This document shows, one piece after another, positions 25,711-34,303 of a stretch of 64,000 nt of DNA. The notes below the pieces were generated by a model. The model searched no databases, was not told where the DNA came from, and saw only the letters and a list, made by a program, of their open reading frames with translations. The position numbers and the translations under genes were made by a program. How positions within the stretch are numbered: position 1 is the stretch's first letter; the number at the start of each line of letters is the position of its first letter. Source of the stretch: Mesorhizobium sp. Root552 (lineage in GTDB: Bacteria > Pseudomonadota > Alphaproteobacteria > Rhizobiales > Rhizobiaceae); assembly GCF_001427285.1 (NCBI RefSeq), contig NZ_LMFV01000001.1, positions 462-64,461 of the forward strand, written 5' to 3'.

Positions 25711-26063
25711 CAGACGTGAACCTTGGTTGCGGCAGTTGCTGGATCGCCGGTGTTCGGCGTTCCGGCGGGCTCGATGAGCAGCAGATGCGTCTCTTCCTCG
25801 GCGACCGGACAGTGCTCGACGCCTTTCGGCACGACATACATCTCGCCGGGTCCAAGCACGACGTCCCCGTCACGGAGCTTGATGGTCAGGCGCCCCTTTA
25901 GGACAAGGAAGAAATCGTCGGTATCCGGATGCGAGTGCCAGTTGAACTCGCCCTTCACCTTGACGACCATGATGTCGTTGCCGTTGAAGCCGGCCACGAT
26001 CTTCGGCGACCAGTGCTCGGAGAACAAGGCGAGCTTGCTAGCAAGATTGACGGGACCGGTCAT
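25710..26063 (-). CDS. Cupin-domain protein inside the sarcosine oxidase operon
   Basis: A 117-residue single-domain cupin. Motif 1 reads GEFNWHSHPDTDDFFLVLKG (metal His, His, Asp/Glu-like positions) and motif 2 reads PGEMYVVPKGVEHCPVA with the last metal-binding His. The start is 7 bp after soxB and the stop overlaps soxD. It is a full member of the operon, whereas the commonly described order is soxB-soxD-soxA-soxG. Possible roles are handling of a substrate such as a betaine-derived or formaldehyde-related compound, or sensing. I cannot assign an activity; the metal ligands look intact. Confidence 0.82.
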   Translation of the reverse strand: MTGPVNLASKLALFSEHWSPKIVAGFNGNDIMVVKVKGEFNWHSHPDTDDFFLVLKGRLTIKLRDGDVVLGPGEMYVVPKGVEHCPVAEEETHLLLIEPAGTPNTGDPATAATKVHV

Positions 26064-26070
26064 AGCAGCC

Positions 26071-27324
26071 TCAGTGCGCCACGGCGGCGGCTGCCGCCTC
26101 GTCGATCAGGCGCCCGGTGCTGAAGCGCTCCAGCGTGAATGGCGCATTGATCGGATGCGGCTCGTCGCGGGCAATGGTGTGGGCAAAGACGTTGGCCGAG
26201 CCCGGCGTTGCCTTGAAGCCGCCGGTACCCCAGCCGCAATTGACGTAGAGGCCCTTGACCGGGGTCTTGGCCAGGATCGGCGAGCGATCCGGCGTGACAT
26301 CGACGATGCCGCCCCAGGAGCGCAGCATCTTCATGCGCGTGAAGATCGGGAACATCTCGCAGATGGCGTCGAGCGTGTGCTCGAGGATGTGGAGGCCGCC
26401 GGTCTGCGAATAGGACGTATACTGGTCGGTGCCGGCGCCGATCACCAGTTCGCCCTTGTCGGACTGGGAGATGTAGGCGTGCACGGTGTTCGACATGACC
26501 ACGCAGGGAACGATCGGCTTGATCGGCTCCGACACCAGCGCCTGCAACGGATAGCTTTCGAGCGGCATGCGAACGCCAGCCATGTTCATCAGCACCGAGG
26601 TGTGGCCGGCAGCCACGACACCGACCTTCTTCGCGCCGATGGTGCCGCGCGTCGTCTCCACGCCGGTAACCTCGCCATTCGGTCCGCGATTGATGCCGGT
26701 GACCTCGCAGTTCTGGATGATGTGGACGCCGCGCGCCGAAGCGCCGCGGGCATAGCCCCACGCGACCGCATCATGACGGGCAGTGCCGCCGCGCCGCTGC
26801 AGGGCGGCGCCCAGCACGGGATAGCGGGCATCCTTCGAGATGTTGAGCGGTGGGCAGAATTCCTTGGCCTGCTCCGGCGTCAGCCATTCATTGTCGATGC
26901 CGTTCAGGCGATTGGCATGAATGTGGCGCTTGAATACCTGGATGTCGTGGATGTTGTGCGCCAGCATCATGACGCCGCGCGCCGAATACATGACGTTGTA
27001 GTTGAGGTCCTGGGAAAGCCCGTCCCACAGCTTCACGGCATGGTCGTAGATGCCCGCCGATTCGTCATAGAGATAGTTGGAGCGGATGATGGTGGTGTTG
27101 CGGCCGGTGTTGCCGCCGCCGAGCCAACCCTTTTCCAGCACCGCGATATTGGTGATGCCGTGCTCCTTGGCGAGATAGTAAGCGGTGCCAAGACCGTGGC
27201 CGCCGGCCCCGACGATGATCACGTCATATTCTTTCCTGGGCTCTGGCGAGGACCATTGTTCCTCCCAACCCTTGTGGCCACGCATGGCCTCACGGGCGAT
27301 GGCGAATACCGAATATTTTTTCAC
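26071..27324 (-). CDS. soxB: Sarcosine oxidase beta subunit
   Basis: A 417-residue FAD/FMN subunit carrying the amine oxidase site. The Rossmann motif [18 protein letters not shown] lies at about residues 36-53, followed by [17 protein letters not shown], which positions the flavin. The C-terminal [14 protein letters not shown] motif closes the FAD site. The chosen start is GTG 27324 after GGAA: it gives [20 protein letters not shown], the standard N-terminus, and the usual length. A TTG three codons earlier is less likely. First gene of the operon; its promoter lies in the 223-bp space shared with the divergent HerA-like gene. Confidence 0.95.
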   Translation of the reverse strand: MKKYSVFAIAREAMRGHKGWEEQWSSPEPRKEYDVIIVGAGGHGLGTAYYLAKEHGITNIAVLEKGWLGGGNTGRNTTIIRSNYLYDESAGIYDHAVKLWDGLSQDLNYNVMYSARGVMMLAHNIHDIQVFKRHIHANRLNGIDNEWLTPEQAKEFCPPLNISKDARYPVLGAALQRRGGTARHDAVAWGYARGASARGVHIIQNCEVTGINRGPNGEVTGVETTRGTIGAKKVGVVAAGHTSVLMNMAGVRMPLESYPLQALVSEPIKPIVPCVVMSNTVHAYISQSDKGELVIGAGTDQYTSYSQTGGLHILEHTLDAICEMFPIFTRMKMLRSWGGIVDVTPDRSPILAKTPVKGLYVNCGWGTGGFKATPGSANVFAHTIARDEPHPINAPFTLERFSTGRLIDEAAAAAVAH

Positions 27325-27437
27325 GTGTTCCAAGCCTCGCGGATGAGGAGCGGCGTTCGATACGCCTGTCGCGCGAGGTGTACCACTAGCGAAACCATGC
27401 GGCCATCCTTGCGCTGTTTGCGACGACTAGTGCCGCT

Positions 27438-27452
27438 TTGCGTCATACGCAA
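27438..27452. promoter_or_regulatory. Short inverted repeat between soxB and the HerA-like gene
   Basis: TTGCGT-CAT-ACGCAA, perfect 6-base arms, is centred about 120 bp upstream of soxB and 100 bp upstream of the divergent ATPase gene. It is a candidate operator for either gene; nothing else in the 223-bp gap stands out. Confidence 0.3.
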
Positions 27453-27547
27453 GCATCGCGGCAAACGGCCTGTGGGTATTGCCGCTTCAAAGCTTCGCAA
27501 TGACCGAACTGCGGTGCTAGAGCCTTATTTCCGTAAAGGAGCGATGC

Positions 27548-29053
27548 GTGAAGGTAGATATAGACATGGGAGCGGCCTCCCCCGGGAAGCCTGCCATGCT
27601 GGATCTGGAGGAATTGCTGGCAACCCGTTTGCTCGTCCAGGGCAATTCGGGCTCCGGCAAGTCGCACCTTCTGCGCCGCCTGCTGGAACAGAGCGCACCT
27701 TGGGTGCAGCAGTGCGTGATCGACCCGGAGGGCGATTTCGTCACGCTCGCCGACAAGTTCGGTCACGTCGTCGTCGATGCCCAGCGCACGGAAAGCGAGT
27801 TGACCCGCATTGCCGGCCGCATCCGCCTCCACCGCGTGTCGGTCGTGCTCAACCTGGAGGGGCTGGATGTCGAGCAGCAGATGCGCGCGGCAGCCGCCTT
27901 TCTTGGCGGCATGTTCGATGCCGAACGCGACCATTGGTACCCGGTGCTGGTCGTGGTGGACGAAGCGCAGCTTTTCGCGCCGGCAGTGGCCGGCGAAGTA
28001 TCTGATGAGGCGCGCAAGGTCTCGCTTGGCGCGATGACCAACCTGATGTGCCGTGGCCGCAAGCGCGGCTTGGCGGGCGTCATCGCAACGCAGCGGCTGG
28101 CAAAGCTTGCCAAGAACGTGGCGGCGGAAGCTTCCAACTTCCTCATGGGTCGCACCTTCCTCGATATCGACATGGCGCGCGCCCCCGACTTGCTCGGCAT
28201 GGACCGCAGGCAGGCCGAGATGTTCCGCGACCTGGCGCGCGGCCATTTCGTGGCGCTCGGCCCTGCGATCTCGCGGCGGCCTTTGCCGGTGACGATCGGC
28301 GCGGTCGAGACCTCCGCCCGCTCGGTAAGCCCCAAGCTGATGCCGCTGCCGGAAACGACGGAGGACACGCTCGGCCTGATTTTCACCCCCGGCCCGGAAG
28401 AAATGCGGCAGCCGGTGCGCCGCCCACCGCCGGCACCCACGCCGACGGCCGACATCATCGCCCAGTTGTCGCGCCCGCAACCGGCACCGGAGCAACCGGC
28501 GGAACCGGTTTTCGCCATCATCGACGAAGCCGAGCGCGCCGCCGGTATAGACGCGGTAATGCGCGAAATACTCGAAGACCCCGATGCGGCGTTCCGCACC
28601 GATGCGGTGCTTTATCAGGACTTCCTCGTACGCTGCCGTATCCGCCGCGTCGCCGGCGAACCTCTCCAGCTTGCCGCTTTCCGCCGCAAGCTGGCGGTGG
28701 CGCGCGCCGGCGTCGACCGCGAGACGGCGGGCGGCGAGACATGGGCAACGGCGCTCAGCCTGTCGGAGAGCCTGCCGGAAGACCTGCAAGGCGTGTTCCT
28801 CGTCGTCGCCCAGGCAGCAGTCTCCGGCGCACCCTGCCCCTCCGATGCCACGTTGGCCCGCACTTATGGCAGTCATTCGCCGCGCCGCGCGCGCCGGCTG
28901 ATCACTTACTTCGAGGAACGAAACCTCCTGGTGGTGCGCACGGACTTCCACGGCAAGCGGGTGCTGGCTTTCCCAGACCTCAGCTGCGAAACCGCTCCCG
29001 GCGACCCCAACGCGCCGGATGAAGCCGGCGCCTCCAGCGACGCCGCGGAATAG
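27548..29053 (+). CDS. HerA-like (DUF87) ATPase
   Basis: A 501-residue P-loop ATPase of the HerA/FtsK type. Walker A is GNSGSGKSHL (about residues 33-42), Walker B is VLVVVDEAQLF (about 136-146) and a sensor/arginine region lies at GVIATQRLAKLAKN. The Pro-rich linker around residues 290-325 separates the motor from a C-terminal domain that ends in a winged-helix-like stretch (SDATLARTYGSHSPRRARRLITYFEERNLL). It starts at GTG behind AAAGGAG. Homologues are DNA-translocating or helicase-like, often paired with a nuclease, but no nuclease is adjacent here. Its cellular role is unknown; DNA repair is a guess. Confidence 0.82.
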   Translation: MKVDIDMGAASPGKPAMLDLEELLATRLLVQGNSGSGKSHLLRRLLEQSAPWVQQCVIDPEGDFVTLADKFGHVVVDAQRTESELTRIAGRIRLHRVSVVLNLEGLDVEQQMRAAAAFLGGMFDAERDHWYPVLVVVDEAQLFAPAVAGEVSDEARKVSLGAMTNLMCRGRKRGLAGVIATQRLAKLAKNVAAEASNFLMGRTFLDIDMARAPDLLGMDRRQAEMFRDLARGHFVALGPAISRRPLPVTIGAVETSARSVSPKLMPLPETTEDTLGLIFTPGPEEMRQPVRRPPPAPTPTADIIAQLSRPQPAPEQPAEPVFAIIDEAERAAGIDAVMREILEDPDAAFRTDAVLYQDFLVRCRIRRVAGEPLQLAAFRRKLAVARAGVDRETAGGETWATALSLSESLPEDLQGVFLVVAQAAVSGAPCPSDATLARTYGSHSPRRARRLITYFEERNLLVVRTDFHGKRVLAFPDLSCETAPGDPNAPDEAGASSDAAE

Positions 29054-29206
29054 GCGTACGGATTTGATCAGTTTTGCCACTCTTTATGTGGACATCCCGC
29101 GCCGTTTCTGATATCAGCCGCCAAAATTCGTGGTGGAGCCCGCCACGGAGGCTTGTGGCTATGGCCGCTTGCAAGATGGTCTCAAACCCGAAAGACAGGA
29201 TTGCCC

Positions 29207-29467
29207 GTGCAGGTACTCGTCCGCGACAACAATGTTGATCAGGCGCTTCGCGCGCTGAAGAAGAAGATGCAGCGCGAAGGCATCTTCCGTGAAATGAAGA
29301 TGCGCGGGCACTATGAGAAGCCGTCGGAAAAGCGTGCTCGCGAGAAGGCCGAGGCCGTCCGCCGCGCCCGCAAGCTCGCTCGCAAGCGCGCCCAGCGCGA
29401 AGGCCTCATCCCCGGCACTCCGCGTCCGGCCGCAGCTGCAGCCGGTGCTGCACGCGCACCGCGCTGA
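29207..29467 (+). CDS. rpsU: 30S ribosomal protein S21
   Basis: An 86-residue S21 of the 30S subunit, needed for translation initiation. The N-terminus [20 protein letters not shown] and the central [17 protein letters not shown] segment are diagnostic. The rest is a very basic helix ([13 protein letters not shown]) followed by an Ala/Pro tail longer than in E. coli (71 residues), as in many alphaproteobacteria. GTG 29207 is preceded by AGGA at good spacing. It has its own transcription unit and an intrinsic terminator follows. Confidence 0.96.
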   Translation: MQVLVRDNNVDQALRALKKKMQREGIFREMKMRGHYEKPSEKRAREKAEAVRRARKLARKRAQREGLIPGTPRPAAAAAGAARAPR

Positions 29468-29503
29468 TCACGCCAGTTTTTTGCCCCTTTCGGGGGATAT
29501 TTG

Positions 29504-29541
29504 AGGTGGCGCGATGCTCAATCGCGGCCACCTTTTATTTT
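29504..29541 (+). terminator. Intrinsic terminator of rpsU
   Basis: The stem AGGTGGC-GCGAT / ATCGC-GGCCACCT (12 pairs with one bulged G, 5-base loop) is followed directly by TTTATTTT. It lies 36 bp after the rpsU stop. Confidence 0.8.
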
Positions 29542-29609
29542 GGGTTGGAATGAGCGGACGCGTGGCGGCGCGGGGCTGAGCCAGCTAGAGAGACGAGGAT
29601 AAGACAGCG

Positions 29610-30455
29610 ATGGATGCTTTGAGCGAAAAGCGCAGGACCTCACATAGTGGTTTTGCGCTGGCGGCGGCCTTTACTTCCCTGCTGGCGCTGGCCGCATGCC
29701 AGTCCGGTCCGGCAGGTGAACTCGCCAGTATCGACACCGCGCAAGGCTCGGCGGAAAATATTTCCTCGCTGACCCAGGTCATCAACTCGAATCCTCGCGA
29801 CCCGGAGGGCTACAACGTTCGTGGCTCCGCTTACGGCAGGGGCGGCAAGTACCAGCAGGCGCTGAAGGACTTCGACACGGCAATCGAACTCAACCCGAAT
29901 TTCTACCAGGCCTATTCGAACCGCGCGCTCATCTATCGCTTCATGGGCGACCAGGCCAAGGCGCTAGCCGACTACAACCGGTCGATCCAGATCAACGCGA
30001 ATTACGATGCCGCCTATATCGGGCGCGGCAATCTTTACCGCAAGGCCGGACGGACGCAGGAAGCCTTCAACGATTTCCAGAAAGCCATCCAACTCGATAC
30101 GACGGACGCGCGCGCCTATCACAACCGCGGCCTGATCTATCAGAGCCAGGGCCAGCACAACTACGCCATCGAGGATTTCTCGACCTCGATCTCGCTCGCG
30201 TCTGACGCTTCCGAGCCTTACAACGGGCGCGGCCTGTCTTATCTGGCCTTGAACCAGGAAGACAACGCCTTCGCCGACTTCAACATGGCGATCAAGCTCG
30301 ATCCGAAGAACGCCGAAGCCTGGACCAATCAGGCGCTTGTCTATGAACGGCGTGGCGACAAGGCAAAGGCAGCAAAGGCCTATGCTGAAGCTGTGCGGCT
30401 CAGCCCCACCTACCAGCCGGCCAAGGACGGGCTTTCGCGCACACGCGTTGGCTGA
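29610..30455 (+). CDS. TPR-repeat lipoprotein
   Basis: A 281-residue lipoprotein. The lipobox LALAACQS at residues 26-33 ends a hydrophobic signal; the long polar start (MDALSEKRRTSHSG) is usual for such proteins. Six consecutive tetratricopeptide repeats follow (for example YNVRGSAYGRGGKYQQALKD, YSNRALIYRFMGDQAKAL and YIGRGNLYRKAGRTQEAF). They form a protein-interaction superhelix, probably at the inner face of the outer membrane. Nlp/YbgF-like roles in envelope assembly are possible. Single-gene unit; a gap of 179 bp separates it from the next gene. Confidence 0.9.
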   Translation: MDALSEKRRTSHSGFALAAAFTSLLALAACQSGPAGELASIDTAQGSAENISSLTQVINSNPRDPEGYNVRGSAYGRGGKYQQALKDFDTAIELNPNFYQAYSNRALIYRFMGDQAKALADYNRSIQINANYDAAYIGRGNLYRKAGRTQEAFNDFQKAIQLDTTDARAYHNRGLIYQSQGQHNYAIEDFSTSISLASDASEPYNGRGLSYLALNQEDNAFADFNMAIKLDPKNAEAWTNQALVYERRGDKAKAAKAYAEAVRLSPTYQPAKDGLSRTRVG

Positions 30456-30634
30456 TAGCAGCGCTTAGGCTTCAAGGAATGCCCGGAGGCGCTGCCGCGA
30501 CCGTCTTTGGCGGCAACGACATCGATCATGCCATCATCACGCCACGGTTGCAGGGAACGGTCCCGAGCGTGGGGCGTTCTTCAGGGTATCCAGCGCTCCT
30601 CGCGTTGCCCTTGTCCTGCTTCAGGAGAGATTTC

Positions 30635-31111
30635 ATGATCAAGAAACTTACCCTCGCCGCAGCTTTTGCCGCCCTTGGCCTCGCAACATCGGCGAATGCC
30701 ACTGGCCGGTTTGAACTCGGCGTACTCGATTGCTCGATCGACGGCGGAACCTCTTATGTCGTGACCTCGAACAAGGGCGTGTCGTGCACATTCAAGCCAT
30801 CGAACGGCGGACCGTCCGAAATCTACACCGGCGTCATTTCCAAGCTCGGCGTTGACCTCGGCTCCACCCATCAGGGTCAGCTGGTCTGGTCTGTGCTCGC
30901 CGCATCGCGCGACTATGACAGCGGCAATCTGGCCGGCAACTACTACGGCGTGAACGCCGAGGCGAGCGTTGTAACCGGCGGCGGCGCAAACCTGCTGCTT
31001 GGCGGCTTCCAGCGTTCCTATGCATTGCAGCCGCTCAGCGTGCAGGCACAAACCGGCCTCAATGTAGCGGTCGCGGTGACATCGCTCGAGTTGATGCATT
31101 CACTGAAATAG
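30635..31111 (+). CDS. DUF992 exported protein
   Basis: A 158-residue exported protein with a standard signal peptide (MIKKLTLAAAFAALGLATSANA). The mature chain fits DUF992: a first block with GVLDCSIDGGTSYV and CTF (two cysteines), then a glycine-rich second half with AASRDYDSGNLAGNYYGVNAEA and GGGANLLLGGF. It is widespread in Rhizobiales, usually near 160 residues, and its role is unknown. ATG 30635 follows AGGAGA, much better than any start in the longer open frame from 30479. Confidence 0.88.
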   Translation: MIKKLTLAAAFAALGLATSANATGRFELGVLDCSIDGGTSYVVTSNKGVSCTFKPSNGGPSEIYTGVISKLGVDLGSTHQGQLVWSVLAASRDYDSGNLAGNYYGVNAEASVVTGGGANLLLGGFQRSYALQPLSVQAQTGLNVAVAVTSLELMHSLK

Positions 31112-31148
31112 CTTTCCCTCGCACAGTTCAGGTGCGGCTTACCCTTCC

Positions 31149-31173
31149 AGGCGGCGCGTCAGCGCCGCCTTTC
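31149..31173. terminator. Terminator between DUF992 and coaBC
   Basis: Perfect 9-bp stem AGGCGGCGC / GCGCCGCCT with loop GTCA, followed on the plus strand by TTCC. It lies between two convergent stops (31111 and 31181), so it may serve both. Confidence 0.65.
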
Positions 31174-31180
31174 CATCGGA

Positions 31181-32656
31181 TCAGGCCTTGGCAGCTACGT
31201 TTGCCAGCTTCTCCGCGATGAGTGCGGCGAGCCGTTCGGCAACCTGTTCCTTGGTCATCTCCGGCCAAGCGTCCACTCCGGCACGTGAGACGATGCGCAC
31301 GCTGTTTCGGTCGCCGCCCATGACGCCGGAAGAACCGATACCGCTGTCGTGCGAGACATCGTTGGCGACGATGAAGTCGGCACCTTTCTTGTTCAGCTTG
31401 GCTTCTGCATTCTGCAGGATGTTCTGGGTCTCGGCCGCGAAGCCGACGACAAGCGAAGGCCGCTTCTCATGATGGCCAACCCCGGCCAGAATGTCGGGGT
31501 TCTCCACCATCTGCAGCGCGGGCGGTCCCTCGCCAGCGACCTTCTTGATCTTTTCGCCGGCTGAGTTTGAAGTGCGCCAGTCGGCAACCGCCGCGACGAA
31601 CACGGCGGCGTCAGCGGGCAGCAATTCCTCGACCGTAGCCTGCATTTCACGGGCGCTTTCGACATGCGCCGTCTTCACGCCGGCAGGGTCGGGGATCGTC
31701 ACCGGGCCGGAGACAAGCCGGACGTCGGCCCCCAGCCTTGCGAGCGCGGCAGCGATGGCGTGGCCCTGCTTGCCGGACGAGCGGTTGGCGATGTAGCGCA
31801 CCGGATCGATCGGTTCATGCGTCGGACCCGAAGTGACAATGATCTTGCGGCCCGCCAACGGCTTGGCGCCGGGCCTGAACATTGCTTCGATCGCCGCAAC
31901 GATCTCCAGCGGCTCCGCCATGCGACCTTCGCCAGCCTCGCCGCTTTCGGCCATCTCGCCGCGCGCCGGGCCGACGAACCTGACGCCGTCCTTTTCAAGC
32001 TGGCTGCGATTGCGGCGCGTTGCCGGATGCGCCCACATCCTTGGGTTCATGGCCGGCGCCATCAGCACCGGCTTGTTCGTTGCGAGAAGGACGGTAGAAG
32101 CAAGATCGTTGGCAAGACCGTTGGCAAGCTTGGCCATGAGGTCGGCGGTGGCCGGGGCAACGACGATCAGATCCGCCTCGCGGGACAGGCGGATGTGGCC
32201 GATGTCATGCTCGTCCTTGCGGTCGAACAGATCGGTGAAGACGTGATCGGCGGCAAGCGCTCCGACCGACAGCGGCGTGACGAACTCCAGCGCCGCAGCG
32301 GTCATGACGGGCCGCACCGCAGCCCCACGCTCGCGCAGGCGGCGGATGAGATCAAGCACCTTGTAGGCAGCGATGCCGCCGCCAATGACGAGCAGGATGC
32401 GTCTGTTCGCGAGACTGCCGGACCGGTCTTTGACCGGCAGAGGAGTCTTTGAATGAGACTTGGCCTTTTCGCCTGCAAGCTCGCGCAACGTCGCTTCGAT
32501 CTGCTCGATGCGGCTCGCAGGACCAAGCTGGCCTTCGACAGCGGCCCGGATCATGAGCCGCGCCTGCTCTTCCATGGAGAGATTGTTCTGCGCCGCCAAC
32601 TGGCGAAGCAGTTCCTTCACCTCGTCATCGAGATTACGGATCGTGATATTTGCCAT
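31181..32656 (-). CDS. coaBC: Ribbon-helix-helix / CoaBC fusion protein
   Basis: A 491-residue protein, about 80-90 longer than ordinary CoaBC. Residues 1-45 are a FitA/VapB-type ribbon-helix-helix DNA-binding domain: beta strand ANITIRNL, then DDEVKELLRQLAAQNN and SMEEQARLMIRAAV helices. After a Lys/Ser-rich linker (residues 60-83) comes CoaC (RRILLVIGGGIAAYKVLDL, HIRLSREADLIVVAPATADL, VLMAPAMNPRMW), which decarboxylates 4'-phosphopantothenoyl-cysteine. CoaB (VTSGPTHEPIDPVRYIANRS, VFVAAVADWR, KIKK), which ligates cysteine to 4'-phosphopantothenate, completes the protein. No Met or GTG codon that I can see separates the two parts, so the fusion is obligatory. No PIN-domain toxin lies nearby. 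The gene follows ubiB by 59 bp and has its own promoter-like region. Confidence 0.9.
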   Translation of the reverse strand: MANITIRNLDDEVKELLRQLAAQNNLSMEEQARLMIRAAVEGQLGPASRIEQIEATLRELAGEKAKSHSKTPLPVKDRSGSLANRRILLVIGGGIAAYKVLDLIRRLRERGAAVRPVMTAAALEFVTPLSVGALAADHVFTDLFDRKDEHDIGHIRLSREADLIVVAPATADLMAKLANGLANDLASTVLLATNKPVLMAPAMNPRMWAHPATRRNRSQLEKDGVRFVGPARGEMAESGEAGEGRMAEPLEIVAAIEAMFRPGAKPLAGRKIIVTSGPTHEPIDPVRYIANRSSGKQGHAIAAALARLGADVRLVSGPVTIPDPAGVKTAHVESAREMQATVEELLPADAAVFVAAVADWRTSNSAGEKIKKVAGEGPPALQMVENPDILAGVGHHEKRPSLVVGFAAETQNILQNAEAKLNKKGADFIVANDVSHDSGIGSSGVMGGDRNSVRIVSRAGVDAWPEMTKEQVAERLAALIAEKLANVAAKA

Positions 32657-32714
32657 GATAGCACACCGCTCGCGCTTTTGATGGCAATGATAGCATTGCC
32701 ATCAATTTGAACAA
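32656..32714 (-). promoter_or_regulatory. coaBC promoter with FitA-type operator boxes
   Basis: A perfect 12-bp inverted repeat (TTGATGGCAATG, 4-base spacer, CATTGCCATCAA) occupies 32678-32705. The octamer TGATAGCA occurs at 32688-32695 and again, 32 bp away in the same orientation, at 32656-32663, where it touches the start codon. One-mismatch forms (TGATGGCA at 32679, TGCCATCA at 32697) make the inverted pair. Read on the minus strand, a promoter-like TTGTTC (32709-32714) and TATCAT (32687-32692) with a 16-bp spacer overlap these boxes. A binding protein here would block transcription and translation initiation. Confidence 0.6.
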
Positions 32715-32715
32715 G

Positions 32716-34290
32716 TCAGAACAGCCGCCACGCGATGTAGACAAGCGCAAGCGCGATGACCCACAGCGCAAGCCGCCCGGAGCGCGAATGGCGCGCCTCC
32801 GCTTTGCCGATAGCCTGGGCCGTGGCCTCATCGATGCGCAAGCCGTTCTCGGCCATGAGGTCGATCTCACGCGAGAGCCGTTCGGTACGCGCTGCCATGT
32901 CCGGCAAATGGCGGGCCAGAGACGACAAGGCGTGCAACCCCTCGCGCGCATCGGCCAGCATGCCGCGCGGGCCAAGATTGTCGCGGATCCAGTTGCCGAC
33001 CACCGGCTCCGAGGTTTTCCACATGTTGAAAGCCGGATCGAGCGTGCGGGCAACGCCTTCAACCACCACCATGGTCTTTTGCAGCAGCACCAGCTCGGGC
33101 CGCGTCTGCATGTCGAAAAGCTCGGTTACTTCAAACAGGAGCGTGAGCAGCTTGGCCATGGAAATGGTTTCGGCCGGCTGACCGTGGATCGGCTCGCCAA
33201 TGGCACGGATAGCCTGCGCAAAAGCGGCAACATCGTGCTTGTGCGGCACGTAACCGGCCTCGAAATGCACTTCGGCCACACGCAGGTAATCGCGCGTGAT
33301 AAAGCCAAAGAGGATTTCGGCGAGGAAACGGCGTTCCTTCTTGCCAAGACGGCCGGCGATGCCGAGGTCGACAGCGACAATGGTGCCGTCGGCTTCGACG
33401 AACAGGTTGCCCGGATGCATGTCGGCATGGAAAAAGCCATCACGCAGCGTGTGGCGCAGGAACGACTGGATAAGGTTCGCGGCAATCGCCTTGAGGTCGT
33501 GGCCGGCGGCATCAAGCGCTGCAACGTCGTTCATCTTGATGCCGTCGACCCATTCCATGGTGAGCACGTCGCGACCGGTGCGCTCCCAATCGACGGCAGG
33601 CACACGGAAGCCGGGATCTCCCTTGATGTTTTCGCCAAGCTCGGAAAGTGCCGCCCCCTCAAGCCTGAGATCCATTTCGATGCGCGTGGTCTGGGCAAGC
33701 GTCTGGGTAACTTCGACGGGCCTTAGACGGCGCGAAGAGGGTATGTACTTTTCCTGCAGCCGGGCAGCGAGGAAGTAGCTTTCAAGGTCATGCTGGAAGC
33801 GGCGGCGAACGCCCGGCCGGATGACCTTCACGGCAACCTGCTTGCGCCCCCTGGCCTCATCGACTTCGGCCGGATGCACTTGGGCGATGGAGGCGGCCGC
33901 AACCGCATCGCCAAAATTCAGGTAAAGATCACCGACCGACCGGCCAAGCGAAGCTTCGACAGCTGCAATGGCCTCCGACTTCGAGAAGGTCTGCATCTTG
34001 TCCTGCAGCAGCGCGAGATCGAGCGCGATATCGTTGCCAACCACGTCAGGGCGGGTTGCGAGGAACTGGCCGAGCTTCACATAGGAGGGGCCGAGCCGTG
34101 CCACCGCTCGCGCCAGCCGGTCCGTGCGACGCTGGCTGAGAGCCCGGCGCCGCGTAAACATAACCGCAACGCGCCAGCCGAATTTGGGCAGGCCCGACAG
34201 TTGGTCGCCGGGGACGGCAGCCACCACGCCCTCCCGCACCAGAACCCAGCCAGCCCGCACAAGGCGGAACGCGGCACCCAGACTGCTCAT
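32716..34290 (-). CDS. ubiB: UbiB, ubiquinone biosynthesis ATPase/kinase-like protein
   Basis: A 524-residue member of the UbiB/ABC1/COQ8 atypical kinase family, membrane-anchored by hydrophobic C-terminal segments (LALWVIALALVYIAWRLF). The family KxGQ motif is seen in PSYVKLGQFLATRP, the nucleotide-binding lysine in VAVKVIRPG, and the catalytic loop and metal site in HADMHPGNLFVE and VAVDLGIAGRLG. It supports the aerobic hydroxylation steps or lipid extraction of ubiquinone precursors. ATG 34290 is 13 bp after ubiE; the frame to 34335 overlaps that gene. Runs with ubiE and perhaps coaBC. Confidence 0.95.
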   Translation of the reverse strand: MSSLGAAFRLVRAGWVLVREGVVAAVPGDQLSGLPKFGWRVAVMFTRRRALSQRRTDRLARAVARLGPSYVKLGQFLATRPDVVGNDIALDLALLQDKMQTFSKSEAIAAVEASLGRSVGDLYLNFGDAVAAASIAQVHPAEVDEARGRKQVAVKVIRPGVRRRFQHDLESYFLAARLQEKYIPSSRRLRPVEVTQTLAQTTRIEMDLRLEGAALSELGENIKGDPGFRVPAVDWERTGRDVLTMEWVDGIKMNDVAALDAAGHDLKAIAANLIQSFLRHTLRDGFFHADMHPGNLFVEADGTIVAVDLGIAGRLGKKERRFLAEILFGFITRDYLRVAEVHFEAGYVPHKHDVAAFAQAIRAIGEPIHGQPAETISMAKLLTLLFEVTELFDMQTRPELVLLQKTMVVVEGVARTLDPAFNMWKTSEPVVGNWIRDNLGPRGMLADAREGLHALSSLARHLPDMAARTERLSREIDLMAENGLRIDEATAQAIGKAEARHSRSGRLALWVIALALVYIAWRLF

Positions 34291-34303
34291 GAGGCCGATC
34301 CCG

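Noticed and set aside
27443..29080. Open frame of 545 codons on the minus strand
   Set aside because: Shadow of the HerA-like gene; Arg/His/Gly rich with no motif.
31181..32656. Toxin-antitoxin locus at coaBC
   Set aside because: The antitoxin-like domain is real, but no PIN-domain or other toxin frame is present on either side; the gene is a fusion, not a TA pair.
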